Below, piece after piece: positions 53,043-61,538 of a stretch of DNA of 64,000 bases; position 1 is the first letter of the stretch, and the number at the start of each line of letters is the position of its first letter. The notes beneath the pieces are model-generated. The model did no database searches and was not told the origin of the DNA. It was given only the letters and a program-made list of their open reading frames with translations. Origin of the DNA: Sphingomonas_E sp042693015 (GTDB lineage Bacteria; Pseudomonadota; Alphaproteobacteria; Sphingomonadales; Sphingomonadaceae); assembly GCF_042693015.1 (NCBI RefSeq), contig NZ_CP170544.1, positions 744,001 through 808,000 on the forward strand. Reading direction: 5' to 3'. The position numbers and the translations under genes are program-made.

Positions 53043-53483
53043 GTGCCGAGACTCGCCCTTGCCATGCTCGCCCTAGTCGCAGTGACATCCTCGCTTCCCG
53101 CGCGGGCCGACCCCGCGGCGGTCGCGGCGATCACTGCCTTCGCCGATGCCTTCGATCGCGCACAGCTCGCGCAGGACGGGGCCGCGCTCGATCGCATGAT
53201 CGCCGACGATCTCGTGTTCATCGACGGATCGGGGCGGCGCCAGGGCAAGAAGGAGTTCATCGCGGGATGGACGACGCCCGGCGACCGTTATGAGCCGATC
53301 ACCTTGGTCGATCGCCAGATCATCGCGCTCGGTGCGGACGGTGCGGTCGTCAGTGCGGAGACGACGCTGAGAGGCGTGTCCGGCGGCAAGGCCTTTTCCA
53401 GCCGCTTCCGTTTTGCCGATACCTTCCGCCGCGTCGATGGCCGCTGGCAGGCCGTTCATATCCAGGTGACACGCATCCCCTGA
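53043..53483 (+). CDS. Secreted NTF2-like (DUF4440-type) protein
   Basis: 146 residues from GTG 53043, which has GGGAG 6 nt upstream. The signal peptide MPRLALAMLALVAVTSSLPARAD is followed by a single NTF2-like domain (ITAFADAFDRAQLAQDGAALDRMIADDLVFIDGSGRRQGKKEFIAGW, with a closing beta sheet, RRVDGRWQAVHIQVTRI). No catalytic residues are defined. It lies tail to tail with the EthD gene, 7 bp apart. Role unknown; probably periplasmic. Confidence 0.8.
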   Translation: MPRLALAMLALVAVTSSLPARADPAAVAAITAFADAFDRAQLAQDGAALDRMIADDLVFIDGSGRRQGKKEFIAGWTTPGDRYEPITLVDRQIIALGADGAVVSAETTLRGVSGGKAFSSRFRFADTFRRVDGRWQAVHIQVTRIP

Positions 53484-53490
53484 AGCGGGG

Positions 53491-54144
53491 TTACAGGATC
53501 GTCCGATAGGCCCAGAAGATCGACCGCGCATGGTCGATGAAATTGCGTTCGTCGGCGAGCGCGTCTTGCGCAACATCAGGTCGAGAAAGCTGCGCGACGA
53601 GCGCCGGCACATCGGGGAAATGCACCTCCACCACGCCGTCGAACGTGGAGGCAGGGAGGCCGGTTGCGGCCGCGACCTCGCCTGTCGCCTGCGGATCGGC
53701 GTGGAGCTGATGATAGGTATAAGGCGGGATCAGCCGTCGCCCGAAATCGGCATGACGATTGAGCCAATAGTCCTGAAACTCGGCCTGGCTCAGCCGTTCC
53801 AGCCGTCGCAACCCGAAGAACAGCCGGATCGCGTCCACGCCGGGCAGGATGGCGTGGCGCGTGGTGGCGAGCACCGTGCTGCGCACCGGATCGATCCGGT
53901 CGCCCACCTGCTCGACCACTATGCGCATCGCGGCGGCCGCCGCGTCACCCCGCAGCGTCAGGATCGCGTGGGGCAATGCCGGATCGGCGGTCGCAGCATG
54001 GGCGAGCGCGGGGAGCGCATCGGCGGGCATCAGCACGGCCAATTCCCGCTCCACGCCCGGCAGTCCGTCGCTCGCCGCGCGCAGGGCTTCGCCAAGCGCT
54101 TCGGGCGCGCCGTCGCCGGACGCAAGGAGCAGAAGGTCGCTCAT
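53491..54144 (-). CDS. EthD domain protein, large form
   Basis: 217 residues. The C-terminal half has an EthD-type ferredoxin-like fold: FFGLRRLERLSQAEFQDYWLNRHADFGRRLIPPYTYHQLH with the conserved YW/H pattern. The first ~95 residues are a second, weaker domain of the same size, suggesting a fused pair. EthD proteins accompany ring-degrading systems and may act as isomerases or stabilise partners. Its start overlaps the E2 stop by 4 bp; it is the last gene of the seven-gene operon. Confidence 0.8.
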   Translation of the reverse strand: MSDLLLLASGDGAPEALGEALRAASDGLPGVERELAVLMPADALPALAHAATADPALPHAILTLRGDAAAAAMRIVVEQVGDRIDPVRSTVLATTRHAILPGVDAIRLFFGLRRLERLSQAEFQDYWLNRHADFGRRLIPPYTYHQLHADPQATGEVAAATGLPASTFDGVVEVHFPDVPALVAQLSRPDVAQDALADERNFIDHARSIFWAYRTIL

Positions 54145-55610
54145 CCGATCAGCAGCGCCGGTTCCTCGATCAGCCCCTTCAGCGTCCGCATGAATTCGGC
54201 GCCGACCGCGCCGTCGATCGCACGATGGTCGCAGGAAAGCGACAGTTCGACGATCGTGGCGAAGGCCAGCGCATTGCCGATCTCGATCGGTTGACGCGTG
54301 CCAGCACCGACCGCGAGGATCGCGCCCTGCGGCGGGTTGATGATCGCATCGAACTGGTCGAGCCCGAACATGCCGAGATTGGAGACCGAAAAGCTGCCGC
54401 CCTGATAGTCCTCCGGCTGCAGCTTGCCCGCGCGCGCCCGCTCCGCCAGCGCCTTGATCTCGCGCGATATGGCGGCGACGGAAAGCGTATCGGCGCCCTT
54501 CACGATCGGCGTGATCAGGCCCTTGTCGGTCGCGACCGCCACCGCGATGTCGGCACTGCCGAAGCGGTGGATCTCGTCGCCATGCACCTGGATATTGCAG
54601 TCCGGGTGCCGGGCCAGCGCCAGCGCGCAGGCGCGGACGATATAGTCGTTGACGCTCGGCGCCTCGCCAGTCGCGGCCTTGGCCTGGGCGCGCAGGCCCA
54701 GCAGCGCATCGATCCGCACGCGGCTGCGCAGGTAGAAATGCGGGATCGTCGACTTGGAATGGCTGAGCGCCTTGGCGATCGCCTTGCGCATCGGCGACAT
54801 CTTGACGATCTCACTGGTGCCCGCTGCCGGCCGCGCAAAGCTGGACGGAGGAGCCGCAGCGGCCGCTGGTGCTGCAACAGGCTCTGGCGCCTTCACCTGC
54901 GAAAGCACGTCCGCCTTGCAGATGCGGCCGCGCGGGCCGGTGCCCGATAGGCCCTTCAGTTCGATTTTATGCTGCACCGCCAGCCGTCGGGCGAGCGGGC
55001 TGGCATAGATGCTGTCGAGCTGGTTGGCGGTGGCCGTGATGTCCACCGGCTCGCCGCCGACCTCGACCGGCGGCAGGCCGGCCTGGGCAACGTCCTGATA
55101 GGTGATCCGGCCCTCGCGGCCCGATCCCTTGATGCCGCTGATGTCGATGCCGCGCTCTTCCGCCAGCGTGCGGGCCATCGGGCTGATATTGGCATCGGCC
55201 GGGATGGTGATCGCCTTGGCGGCCGGAGCAGGGGCCGCAGGGGCTTCCTCTGTTTTGGGCTTGGCGGGTGCCTTGGCACTACCGCCAGCACGGGCCGCAG
55301 TTGCCGTGCCTGCCGGCTTGAAGTCCGCCACGAAAGCGTCAACCTCGGCCGCGCCGGGCGCGTCGCCCGGATCGGCGACGACTGCGATCAGTTCGCCGAC
55401 CGGATAGGTCTCGCCCGTCACCGCCACCAGCCGCGGGAACACGCCGTCATATTCGGCCTGCACCTCGTTGGTGATCTTGTCGGTCTCGATCAGCGCGAGG
55501 AGGTCGCCCTTGGCGAAGGGCTTGCCTTCCTCGACCATCCATTCGGCGACGACCCCTTCGGTCATCTCGATGCCCCATTTGGGCATGGTGAAAGCGCGGA
55601 GCTTGGCCAT
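54141..55610 (-). CDS. 2-oxoacid dehydrogenase E2 (dihydrolipoamide acyltransferase) with two E3-binding domains
   Basis: 489 residues. The lipoyl domain (1-80) carries Lys45 in ETDKITNEV. An Ala/Pro linker is followed by two peripheral-subunit-binding domains: residues 142-176 (ISPMARTLAEERGIDISGIKG) and 202-236 (ASPLARRLAVQHKIELKGLSG). The catalytic CAT domain (about 265-489) has His462 and Asp466 in DHRAIDGAVG. Together with the E1 genes it forms an oxidative decarboxylation complex for a 2-oxo acid or acetoin-like substrate. No E3 gene is in the window, so an E3 from elsewhere must be used. Confidence 0.92.
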   Translation of the reverse strand: MAKLRAFTMPKWGIEMTEGVVAEWMVEEGKPFAKGDLLALIETDKITNEVQAEYDGVFPRLVAVTGETYPVGELIAVVADPGDAPGAAEVDAFVADFKPAGTATAARAGGSAKAPAKPKTEEAPAAPAPAAKAITIPADANISPMARTLAEERGIDISGIKGSGREGRITYQDVAQAGLPPVEVGGEPVDITATANQLDSIYASPLARRLAVQHKIELKGLSGTGPRGRICKADVLSQVKAPEPVAAPAAAAAPPSSFARPAAGTSEIVKMSPMRKAIAKALSHSKSTIPHFYLRSRVRIDALLGLRAQAKAATGEAPSVNDYIVRACALALARHPDCNIQVHGDEIHRFGSADIAVAVATDKGLITPIVKGADTLSVAAISREIKALAERARAGKLQPEDYQGGSFSVSNLGMFGLDQFDAIINPPQGAILAVGAGTRQPIEIGNALAFATIVELSLSCDHRAIDGAVGAEFMRTLKGLIEEPALLIG

Positions 55611-55615
55611 CTTTT

Positions 55616-56632
55616 CTATCCCCGCCGGTAGGACATGAGCCGAAGCGCAGCGGCCTCGATCTTGTCGCTGGAGGGGAGGTAGGCGGATTCAAGCTCGCGG
55701 GCGAAGGGGATCGGGCTGTGCGGCGCGGTGACCAGCTCGATCGGCGCACGCAACGAAGCGAAGGCCTTGCTGGCGACGAGCGCAGCGAGATCGGTGGCGA
55801 GGCCGCAGCGGGGCGGGCTTTCGTCGACGATCATCAGCCGGCCGGTCCGTTCCACGCTGTCGAGGATCGCCTCCTCGTCCAGCGGGCTGGTGGTGCGCAG
55901 GTCGATGAGGTCGCAGCCGATGCCTTCCTCGGCGAGATTTTTGGCCGCGCGCTCAGCGAAGCCGACCATCAGGCCGGTGGCGAGGACGGTGACGTCGTCG
56001 CCCTGCGTCACCTGCCGGGCATGCCCGAAGGGCAGGATATATTCGCCGTCGGGCACATCGCCGCGGGTGGCGTAGAGCGCCTTGTGCTCGAGGAAGATCA
56101 CCGGATCATCGTCACGGATCGCGGCGGTCAGCAGCCCCTTGGCGTCGGCGGGAGTGGAGGGCATCACCACCTTCAGCCCGGGCATCGCCGTCACCATCGC
56201 GTGGATCGACTGGCTGTGCTGCGCAGCGGCGTTGAAGCCCGCGCCATAGACCATGCGGATCGTTACCGGGCAGCGCGATTTGCCGCCGAACATGTAACGG
56301 AACTTCGCGACCTGGTTCCAGATCTGGTCCAGGCAGACGCCGATGAAGTCGGCGAACATAATCTCGGCGATGGCGCGCTTGCCGCTCAGCGACGCACCTG
56401 CGGCGGCGCCGATGATGGCGCTTTCCGAAATGGGCGTGTCGATCACCCGGTCCGGGCCATATTTGCCCCACAGGCCGGTTGAGGTGCTCCAGATACCGCC
56501 GATCGCTTCCGGCCCGCCGGCCGATCCGTTGCCGCCGACAATATCCTCGCCGAGCATGATGACATCGGGGTCGCGCGCCATTTCCGCGTCGATCGTCTCG
56601 ACGATGACTTCGCGGATCATCTTGGTTGCCAT
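55616..56632 (-). CDS. 2-oxoacid dehydrogenase E1 beta subunit (acetoin/pyruvate DH-like)
   Basis: 338 residues, transketolase-like beta subunit: MATKMIREVIVETIDAEMARDPDVIMLGEDIVGGNGSAGG (with a GED-type start), PISESAIIGAAAGASLSGKRAIAEIMFADF, the AQHSQSIHAMVTAMPGLKVVMPSTPADAKGLL cofactor/substrate region, and the C-terminal transketolase domain. The ATG at 56632 fits the family; a TTG at 56653 would overlap the E1 alpha stop. It lies between E1 alpha and E2 in the operon. Confidence 0.92.
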   Translation of the reverse strand: MATKMIREVIVETIDAEMARDPDVIMLGEDIVGGNGSAGGPEAIGGIWSTSTGLWGKYGPDRVIDTPISESAIIGAAAGASLSGKRAIAEIMFADFIGVCLDQIWNQVAKFRYMFGGKSRCPVTIRMVYGAGFNAAAQHSQSIHAMVTAMPGLKVVMPSTPADAKGLLTAAIRDDDPVIFLEHKALYATRGDVPDGEYILPFGHARQVTQGDDVTVLATGLMVGFAERAAKNLAEEGIGCDLIDLRTTSPLDEEAILDSVERTGRLMIVDESPPRCGLATDLAALVASKAFASLRAPIELVTAPHSPIPFARELESAYLPSSDKIEAAALRLMSYRRG

Positions 56633-56649
56633 GGTCGTCGGTCCCCCGC

Positions 56650-57612
56650 TCAATAGCTGATGTAAACGTCTTCGACGACGTGCTCTGGCCCGGGCCGTTC
56701 GCCAGCCTTGGCCTCCTCGACGGCGCGGTCGATCAGCGCCATCACCTCTTCATCGACCTGGTCGATGTCGGCATGTTCCAGCAGGCCCGCTTCCGTCACC
56801 TTCTTGCGGAACACCTTCAGGCTGTCGCGTTCCTCGCGGATGCGATCGAGCTCGCCGGGCCCGCGATAACGCTGCGGATCGCCTTCGAAATGGCCGTAGA
56901 AGCGCTCGGTATCGAGTTCGATCGCGGCGGGGCCGTTGCCGGCTTTGCAATATTCGATCAGCTCGCGCATCGCGTCATGGACGGTGAAGAAATCGATGCC
57001 GTCGGCCATTTCCGCGCGCATCCCGAAGGCGCGGGCGCGCACCGCCATATTCTCCGCGCCGACCGCATAAGCGACGCCGGTATGCTCGGAATAATGGTTG
57101 TTCTCGAACACGAAGATCACCGGCAGCTTGAGCACCACCGCCAGGTTCATCGCCTCGAAGGTCGTCCCCTGGTTGCACGCGCCGTCGCCCGAAAAGGCGA
57201 TCGAGACGGTGCCGTTGCTCTTGGCGGTGATGCCGGCGCCCACCGCGAGCGGCGCGCCCGCGCCGACGATGCCGTTCGCGCCGAGCATGCCGACCTCAAC
57301 ATCGGCAATGTGCATCGATCCGCCCCGGCCTTTGCACAGGCCTTCGCGGCTGCCGTAGATCTCCTTCATCATGCCGATCACGTCGCAGCCCTTGGCGATG
57401 CAATGGCCATGGCCGCGATGGGTGGAGATGATGAAGTCCTTCGGCCCGAGATTCTCGCACACCCCGACGGCGCAGGCTTCTTGGCCCGCATAAAGGTGGG
57501 TGAAGCCGGCGATCTCGCCGGTCTGGATCTCGTCGTGCAGCCGATCCTCGAACGCGCGGATCGTCTTCATCTGGCGATAGGCCTGAAGCAGGGCTTCCCG
57601 GCTGAGTTGCAT
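56650..57612 (-). CDS. 2-oxoacid dehydrogenase E1 alpha subunit
   Basis: 320 residues, thiamine diphosphate-dependent. The ThDP motif GDGACNQGTTFEAMNLAVV...ENNHY (GDG with NN about 27 residues on) is complete, and HLYAGQEACAVGV and STHRGHGHCIAKG are the usual substrate-side segments. It decarboxylates a 2-oxo acid or acetoin and passes the acyl group to E2. Preceded by the acyl-CoA dehydrogenase gene at 36 bp and followed by E1 beta. Confidence 0.93.
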   Translation of the reverse strand: MQLSREALLQAYRQMKTIRAFEDRLHDEIQTGEIAGFTHLYAGQEACAVGVCENLGPKDFIISTHRGHGHCIAKGCDVIGMMKEIYGSREGLCKGRGGSMHIADVEVGMLGANGIVGAGAPLAVGAGITAKSNGTVSIAFSGDGACNQGTTFEAMNLAVVLKLPVIFVFENNHYSEHTGVAYAVGAENMAVRARAFGMRAEMADGIDFFTVHDAMRELIEYCKAGNGPAAIELDTERFYGHFEGDPQRYRGPGELDRIREERDSLKVFRKKVTEAGLLEHADIDQVDEEVMALIDRAVEEAKAGERPGPEHVVEDVYISY

Positions 57613-57648
57613 GTCGCTTTCCTCTCCAGCGTGTTCTTTGGCGTCAGG

Positions 57649-58857
57649 CTACAGGCCCAGCACGGTCTTGGCGATGATGCCACGCTGAACCTCATTGGTT
57701 CCTCCGAAGATGGACCAGGCGCGGCTGTTGAGATAGCGCGGCGCGGCAAGCTGAGCCGCCTTGCCGTAGAGCGGTTCCGGGCTTTCATTGCCGTATAGCG
57801 GCCGCTGGCCCTCCAGCATCAGGCCGGCATAACCGAACAGTCGCACCGCCAATCCGTCGACGGCCTGGCGCAGATCGGATGCAACCAATTTGGTTAGCGA
57901 TGTCTGCGGTCCGGGCGGCAGGCCCTTGGCGATCTCGGCAAGGATGCGCAGTTCGGTCATCTCTAGCGCCTGCGCCTCCAGTTCGGTGCGGGCGAGGTCC
58001 GCCATGAAGGCGCCGTCCTGCGCCATCGTGCCGCCCATGCCGTCGGGTTCGCGCGCCGCTTCCTTGCGCAGCTTGGCGAGGTCAGAGAGCAGCTTCGGCG
58101 CATGGCAGGCGCCGCCGCGCTCATTTTCCAGCAGGAACTTGGCGATGGTCCAGCCGCTGCCTTCCTCGCCGACGAGATTTTCGATCGGCGCGATCGCATC
58201 GTCGATGAAAACCTCGTTGACCTCATGGTCGCCGGCAAGACCGCGGATCGGCCGCACCTCGATGCCCGGCTGGCGCATGTCGATCAGGATGAAGCTGATG
58301 CCGCGCTGCGGCTTTGCTGCCGGATCGGTGCGCGCGAGGCAGAACATGTGCGTCGCATGGTGGGCGTGCGTCGTCCACAGCTTGCGGCCGTTGATGACAT
58401 AATGGTCGCCGCGGTTCTCGGCGCGGGTCTTCAGGCTGGCAAGATCCGATCCAGATCCCGGCTCGGAGAAGCCCTGGCACCAATAATCGTCGCAATTGAG
58501 GATGCGCGGCAGAATTTCGCGCTTCTGCTTTTCGGTGCCGAAGCGGCAGATGACCGGACCGAGCAGCTTCAGGCCCAGCACCGGCAGGCCGGGTGCATCA
58601 GCGAGCGCGCATTCCTTCTCGAAGATGTAGCGCTGCACAGGCGTCCAGCCAGTGCCGCCGCACTCCTTGGGCCAGTTATAAGCCAGCCAGCCTTTGTGGT
58701 TGAGGATGCGCTGCCATTCGCCGCCGATATCGGGCTCGACGAATACAGATGGCGTTGCGCGCATACCCGCGCGCAGATGTTCGGGCAGATGCTCGTCGAG
58801 GAACGCGCGGACTTCCTGGCGGAAGGCTTCGTCTTCGGGGGAGAAAGCGAGTTCCAC
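57649..58857 (-). CDS. Acyl-CoA dehydrogenase
   Basis: 402 residues, FAD flavoprotein. Family blocks: ELAFSPEDEAFRQEVRAFLDEHLPEHL (N-terminal), YWCQGFSEPGSGSDLASLKTRAE, INGRKLWTTHAHHATHMFCLARTD, and the C-terminal WSIFGGTNEVQRGIIAK. At the GGTNE position the residue before G is Gly, not the Glu of medium-chain enzymes, so the base must lie elsewhere, as in long- or branched-chain classes. The start is GTG 58857. Fourth enzyme type of the DUF35-thiolase-ACAD-E1-E2 operon. Confidence 0.92.
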   Translation of the reverse strand: MELAFSPEDEAFRQEVRAFLDEHLPEHLRAGMRATPSVFVEPDIGGEWQRILNHKGWLAYNWPKECGGTGWTPVQRYIFEKECALADAPGLPVLGLKLLGPVICRFGTEKQKREILPRILNCDDYWCQGFSEPGSGSDLASLKTRAENRGDHYVINGRKLWTTHAHHATHMFCLARTDPAAKPQRGISFILIDMRQPGIEVRPIRGLAGDHEVNEVFIDDAIAPIENLVGEEGSGWTIAKFLLENERGGACHAPKLLSDLAKLRKEAAREPDGMGGTMAQDGAFMADLARTELEAQALEMTELRILAEIAKGLPPGPQTSLTKLVASDLRQAVDGLAVRLFGYAGLMLEGQRPLYGNESPEPLYGKAAQLAAPRYLNSRAWSIFGGTNEVQRGIIAKTVLGL

Positions 58858-58862
58858 GGCCG

Positions 58863-60011
58863 TCAGCGCTCCAGGATGGTCACGCCGGACACGCCGGGCG
58901 CGCCATAGACATGGGTATAAGCGGTTTTGGGATCGTTCTGCGCCTGCCGCCCGCCGCCGGCGCCGCGAAGCTGGACGACATTCTCATAGACCTGGCGCAG
59001 GCCGGATGCGCCGATCGGCTCGCCGCAGGCCAGGCAACCGCCATCGGTGTTGATCGGCAGCTTGCCGTTCACCCGGCTCCAGCCTTCGGCCAGCCATTCC
59101 TCCTGCTCGCCATCCTTGCAGAAGCCGTTTTCGGCCATGTGCATGATTTCGGCGCCGGACTCCGTGTCTTGGATCTGCGCGACATCAATGTCTTGCGGCC
59201 CGATGCCGGCGGTTTCGAACGCCGCGCGCGAGGCGATCACGGTCGGCGATACGCCGCGTTCGATGTCGAGGCTCGGCGAGAAGACCTCGAACGAACCGGG
59301 CGGCCGGCTGCGCACGCAAGCGGCCTTGATGCGGATCTGATCGCGGCCCAATTCGCGCGCCTTCTTCTCGCTGGCGAGGATCAGGGCGACGCCGCCTTCT
59401 GCAGGCGAGCAGAACATGAACTTGGTCAGCGGATCGCTCACCATCTGGCTGCCCAGGATCGTCTCGATCTCCACCGGATCGCGCCGCCAGGCATGCTCCG
59501 CCGAAGCGCCGTTGATGAAGGCCTTTTCGGCGACACGGCCCAGCGACGTGCGGCTGATTCCATGCGCTTCCATGTAACGGTTGATCTTCATCGCGAAGAA
59601 TTGCGTCGTCAGCATCAGCCCGGTTTCGCCATACCATTCGGGCAGGCTGTATTCGGACGGCAGCGCATTGAAGGCGCCGCGCGGATGCTTGTCGAAACCG
59701 ATCGCGACGCCCAGATCGAACTGGCCCGAAGCGATGCCGCTGAACGCGCCGAACAGTGCGGACCCCCCGGTCGCGCAGCCATTCTTGACGTTGATGAACT
59801 GCAGGCCGGTCAGCCCCAATTCGTTGACGATCGTGTCGGCGTTGCCGGAAGCATCGGAGCCTCCATAGCCGAACTGCACGTCGCTCCAGTCGAGCCCGAC
59901 GTCGGACAGCGCCTGACGGACGGCAAAAGCACCTTGCTGCAGGCCGCTCCGACCGTCCGTGCGTCCAAAGGGGTGGATGCCCGCGCCGACGATGAACACG
60001 TCGCCCATCAT
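58863..60011 (-). CDS. SCP-x-type thiolase-like protein
   Basis: 382 residues. Thiolase fold with Cys79 in NVKNGCATGGSAL as nucleophile, and QDTESGAEIMHMAENGFCKDGE as in lipid-transfer thiolases. The second active-site block, usually GHP, reads GEP (NTDGGCLACGEPIGASG, Glu331 at the His position). This could be a CoA-thioester aldolase/retro-aldolase-type or altered thiolase. Its start overlaps the DUF35 stop by 4 bp, the expected pair. ATG 60011 and ATG 60008 are both possible; I used the first. Confidence 0.9.
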   Translation of the reverse strand: MMGDVFIVGAGIHPFGRTDGRSGLQQGAFAVRQALSDVGLDWSDVQFGYGGSDASGNADTIVNELGLTGLQFINVKNGCATGGSALFGAFSGIASGQFDLGVAIGFDKHPRGAFNALPSEYSLPEWYGETGLMLTTQFFAMKINRYMEAHGISRTSLGRVAEKAFINGASAEHAWRRDPVEIETILGSQMVSDPLTKFMFCSPAEGGVALILASEKKARELGRDQIRIKAACVRSRPPGSFEVFSPSLDIERGVSPTVIASRAAFETAGIGPQDIDVAQIQDTESGAEIMHMAENGFCKDGEQEEWLAEGWSRVNGKLPINTDGGCLACGEPIGASGLRQVYENVVQLRGAGGGRQAQNDPKTAYTHVYGAPGVSGVTILER

Positions 60012-60448
60012 GCACCTCCCACAGGCTGGAAGGCGTAGGTGATCAGCGCCTTGCCCGCCGCATCGCTGGCGAAGGGGATCAGCACCGTTTCCACCGGCAG
60101 CCCGATCTTGAGTTCATCGAAAGCGATATTGGCGAGCCGCGCCTCGACGATCACGGCACCGGGCAACTCGACATAGCCGACCGCGAAGGGCTTAAACTCC
60201 TCAGGCCCGATATAGGGCGGGGATTTGGGCCGGAAGCGCTGCACCGTCCACGACCAGATCTTGCCCTGCCGCGGCAGCTTCACCGGTTCGAACCGCTCGA
60301 TATCGTCGGGGCAGGGGAAAGTGATCTTCCTCGTCGCCCGGTCGCGCCCGCCGATCAGGCAGGGGGCGTCCTCTTCGGTGAACAGGCCGTCGGCGATGGC
60401 GAGATGATCGGAAATGGGATTGCTCCACGAGGATGAACTTGATGTCAT
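60008..60448 (-). CDS. DUF35 OB-fold protein, thiolase partner
   Basis: 146 residues. The C-terminal OB-fold has GKIWSWTVQRFRPKSPPYIGPEEFKPFAVGYVELPGAVIVEARL and the LKIGLPVE strand. The N-terminal rubredoxin-like ribbon is degenerate: only single Cys in CLIGG and FPCP remain, so zinc is unlikely. DUF35 partners are needed for stability and activity of SCP-x-like thiolases/aldolases. First gene of the minus-strand operon that runs to 53491. Confidence 0.88.
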   Translation of the reverse strand: MTSSSSSWSNPISDHLAIADGLFTEEDAPCLIGGRDRATRKITFPCPDDIERFEPVKLPRQGKIWSWTVQRFRPKSPPYIGPEEFKPFAVGYVELPGAVIVEARLANIAFDELKIGLPVETVLIPFASDAAGKALITYAFQPVGGA

Positions 60449-60536
60449 CGACTATGGGAAAAGGCCCCGGCTTATTCTTCTGTAAGAAAGCATAGGTTGC
60501 CGGTCGAAACCCTGTGATGCGCAGCGCCCAACGCAA

Positions 60537-60561
60537 GTCACCCCGCAAATTGCGGGGTGAC
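60537..60561. repeat. GTCACCCC palindromic hairpin repeat
   Basis: GTCACCCCGCA (60537-60547) and TGCGGGGTGAC (60551-60561) form an 11-bp stem with a 3-nt loop. It lies between the 3' end of the LuxR gene and the DUF35 promoter, and belongs to the same family as repeats at 26347 and 51606. A smaller dyad TTCTT-CTGT-AAGAA is at 60475-60488. Confidence 0.8.
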
Positions 60562-60593
60562 GGTAGCTTTGATTTTCGACCCGAAGAGCGCCG

Positions 60594-61454
60594 TCAGGCG
60601 TGGTGGATAAGCCCCATGTCGGATTCCGTCGGCATCACCGCAACGCTGCCCAGGAAGCCGAGCTGCGTCGCCTTGAACACCGTCTGGCTGCGGTTCACCG
60701 CCTCCAGCTTGGTCGCGGCGTTATGGATGTGGAAGCGCACCGTGGCGCAGCTCCGCCGGATGATCATCGCGATCTCCACGTCCGTCTTGCCGACGGCGGC
60801 CCAGCGCAGGCATTCCACCTCGCGCTTGGACAGGCGGCAATCCTTGGGGATCCACGGCCGGCGGCTCATCACCCGCGAATAGCCGGTGATGAAACGGCGC
60901 GAATGATATTCGAGCTGATCGACATAGGTTTCGAACTCGCGCGACAGATCGGTGCGCGTGTCGTCGATCGGCGAGAAGCTGACTGCGCCGATCTGGCCGA
61001 AAGGCAGGTGAATCGGCACGGTGATCACCGCGCGCGCATTCACCATGTCGGCGAAATGGCTGAGGTCGATCGATTCCAGCAGCGGGTTGGGCCCGCGGGT
61101 GTGGATGCCGTCGGCATTGGCCCAGAAGGGATCGGCCTCATAGCGGCAGGCGATCGGCAGCGGTGAAGTCAGCGCCAGAAGCGGCTTCTTCCACCATTGC
61201 TCCTTCGATTCCGGCCAGCCGAAGATATCGAAGGCGAGCACATTGCCGTCAGCATCATGCATCGGCATCTTAGATGCGATATTGTCGCAGGCGGCCACCC
61301 GGAAGTTGCCGAAATCGCGGGCGATGTCGCGCAGCGCCTCGGCCGCCAGGCGGATATCCGCCGCATTCTGAATTTCGGTAGTGCCAATGCTGTTGCGCGG
61401 CACGAAGTCGGTCTGCTGTTCCATCGCGTGACCCCGATCTTCGCAGGCGATCAT
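60594..61454 (-). CDS. LuxR-type transcriptional regulator with autoinducer-binding-like domain
   Basis: 286 residues. The N-terminal domain contains YEADPFWANADG and AVITVPIHLPFGQIGAVSFS, like the autoinducer-binding fold with its conserved DP and G. The C-terminal GerE-type helix-turn-helix is LSKREVECLRWAAVGKTDVEIAMIIRRSCATVRFHIHNAATKLEAVNRSQTVFKATQLG. No luxI synthase is in the window, so it is a solo and may sense a pathway compound. Start: ATG 61454 or ATG 61424. A CAGGCG-N10-CGCCTG everted dyad overlaps the first start, which could favour the second. It is divergent from the ACAD-EthD operon. Confidence 0.85.
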   Translation of the reverse strand: MIACEDRGHAMEQQTDFVPRNSIGTTEIQNAADIRLAAEALRDIARDFGNFRVAACDNIASKMPMHDADGNVLAFDIFGWPESKEQWWKKPLLALTSPLPIACRYEADPFWANADGIHTRGPNPLLESIDLSHFADMVNARAVITVPIHLPFGQIGAVSFSPIDDTRTDLSREFETYVDQLEYHSRRFITGYSRVMSRRPWIPKDCRLSKREVECLRWAAVGKTDVEIAMIIRRSCATVRFHIHNAATKLEAVNRSQTVFKATQLGFLGSVAVMPTESDMGLIHHA

Positions 61455-61465
61455 TGCGTCGCCTG
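61444..61465. promoter_or_regulatory. Everted CAGGCG-N10-CGCCTG dyad at luxR-type start
   Basis: CAGGCG (61444-61449) and CGCCTG (61460-61465) use the same half-sites as the dyad at 47319, in the opposite order. It overlaps the ATG at 61454. It may be an autoregulatory site or an accident of GC-rich sequence. Confidence 0.3.
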
Positions 61466-61475
61466 TCCTCTCCAA

Positions 61476-61495
61476 ACCTGACGATACTCGCAGGG
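61476..61495. promoter_or_regulatory. Lux-box-like site ACCTG-N10-CAGGG
   Basis: ACCTG (61476-61480), 10 nt, CAGGG (61491-61495). It matches ACCTG-N10-CAGGT at 9 of 10 arm bases. It is in the 212-bp divergent promoter between the LuxR-type gene and the acyl-CoA dehydrogenase gene. Confidence 0.5.
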
Positions 61496-61518
61496 CCGGG
61501 GGGCGACAATAGACCGGA

Positions 61519-61538
61519 ACCTACGACTAATCACAGGT
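61519..61538. promoter_or_regulatory. Lux-box-like site ACCTA-N10-CAGGT
   Basis: ACCTA (61519-61523), 10 nt, CAGGT (61534-61538); 9 of 10 arm bases match, and flanking A/T extend the dyad (AACCT and AGGTT). It lies 43 bp from the start of the other site, about four helical turns, in the same promoter. Confidence 0.5.
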
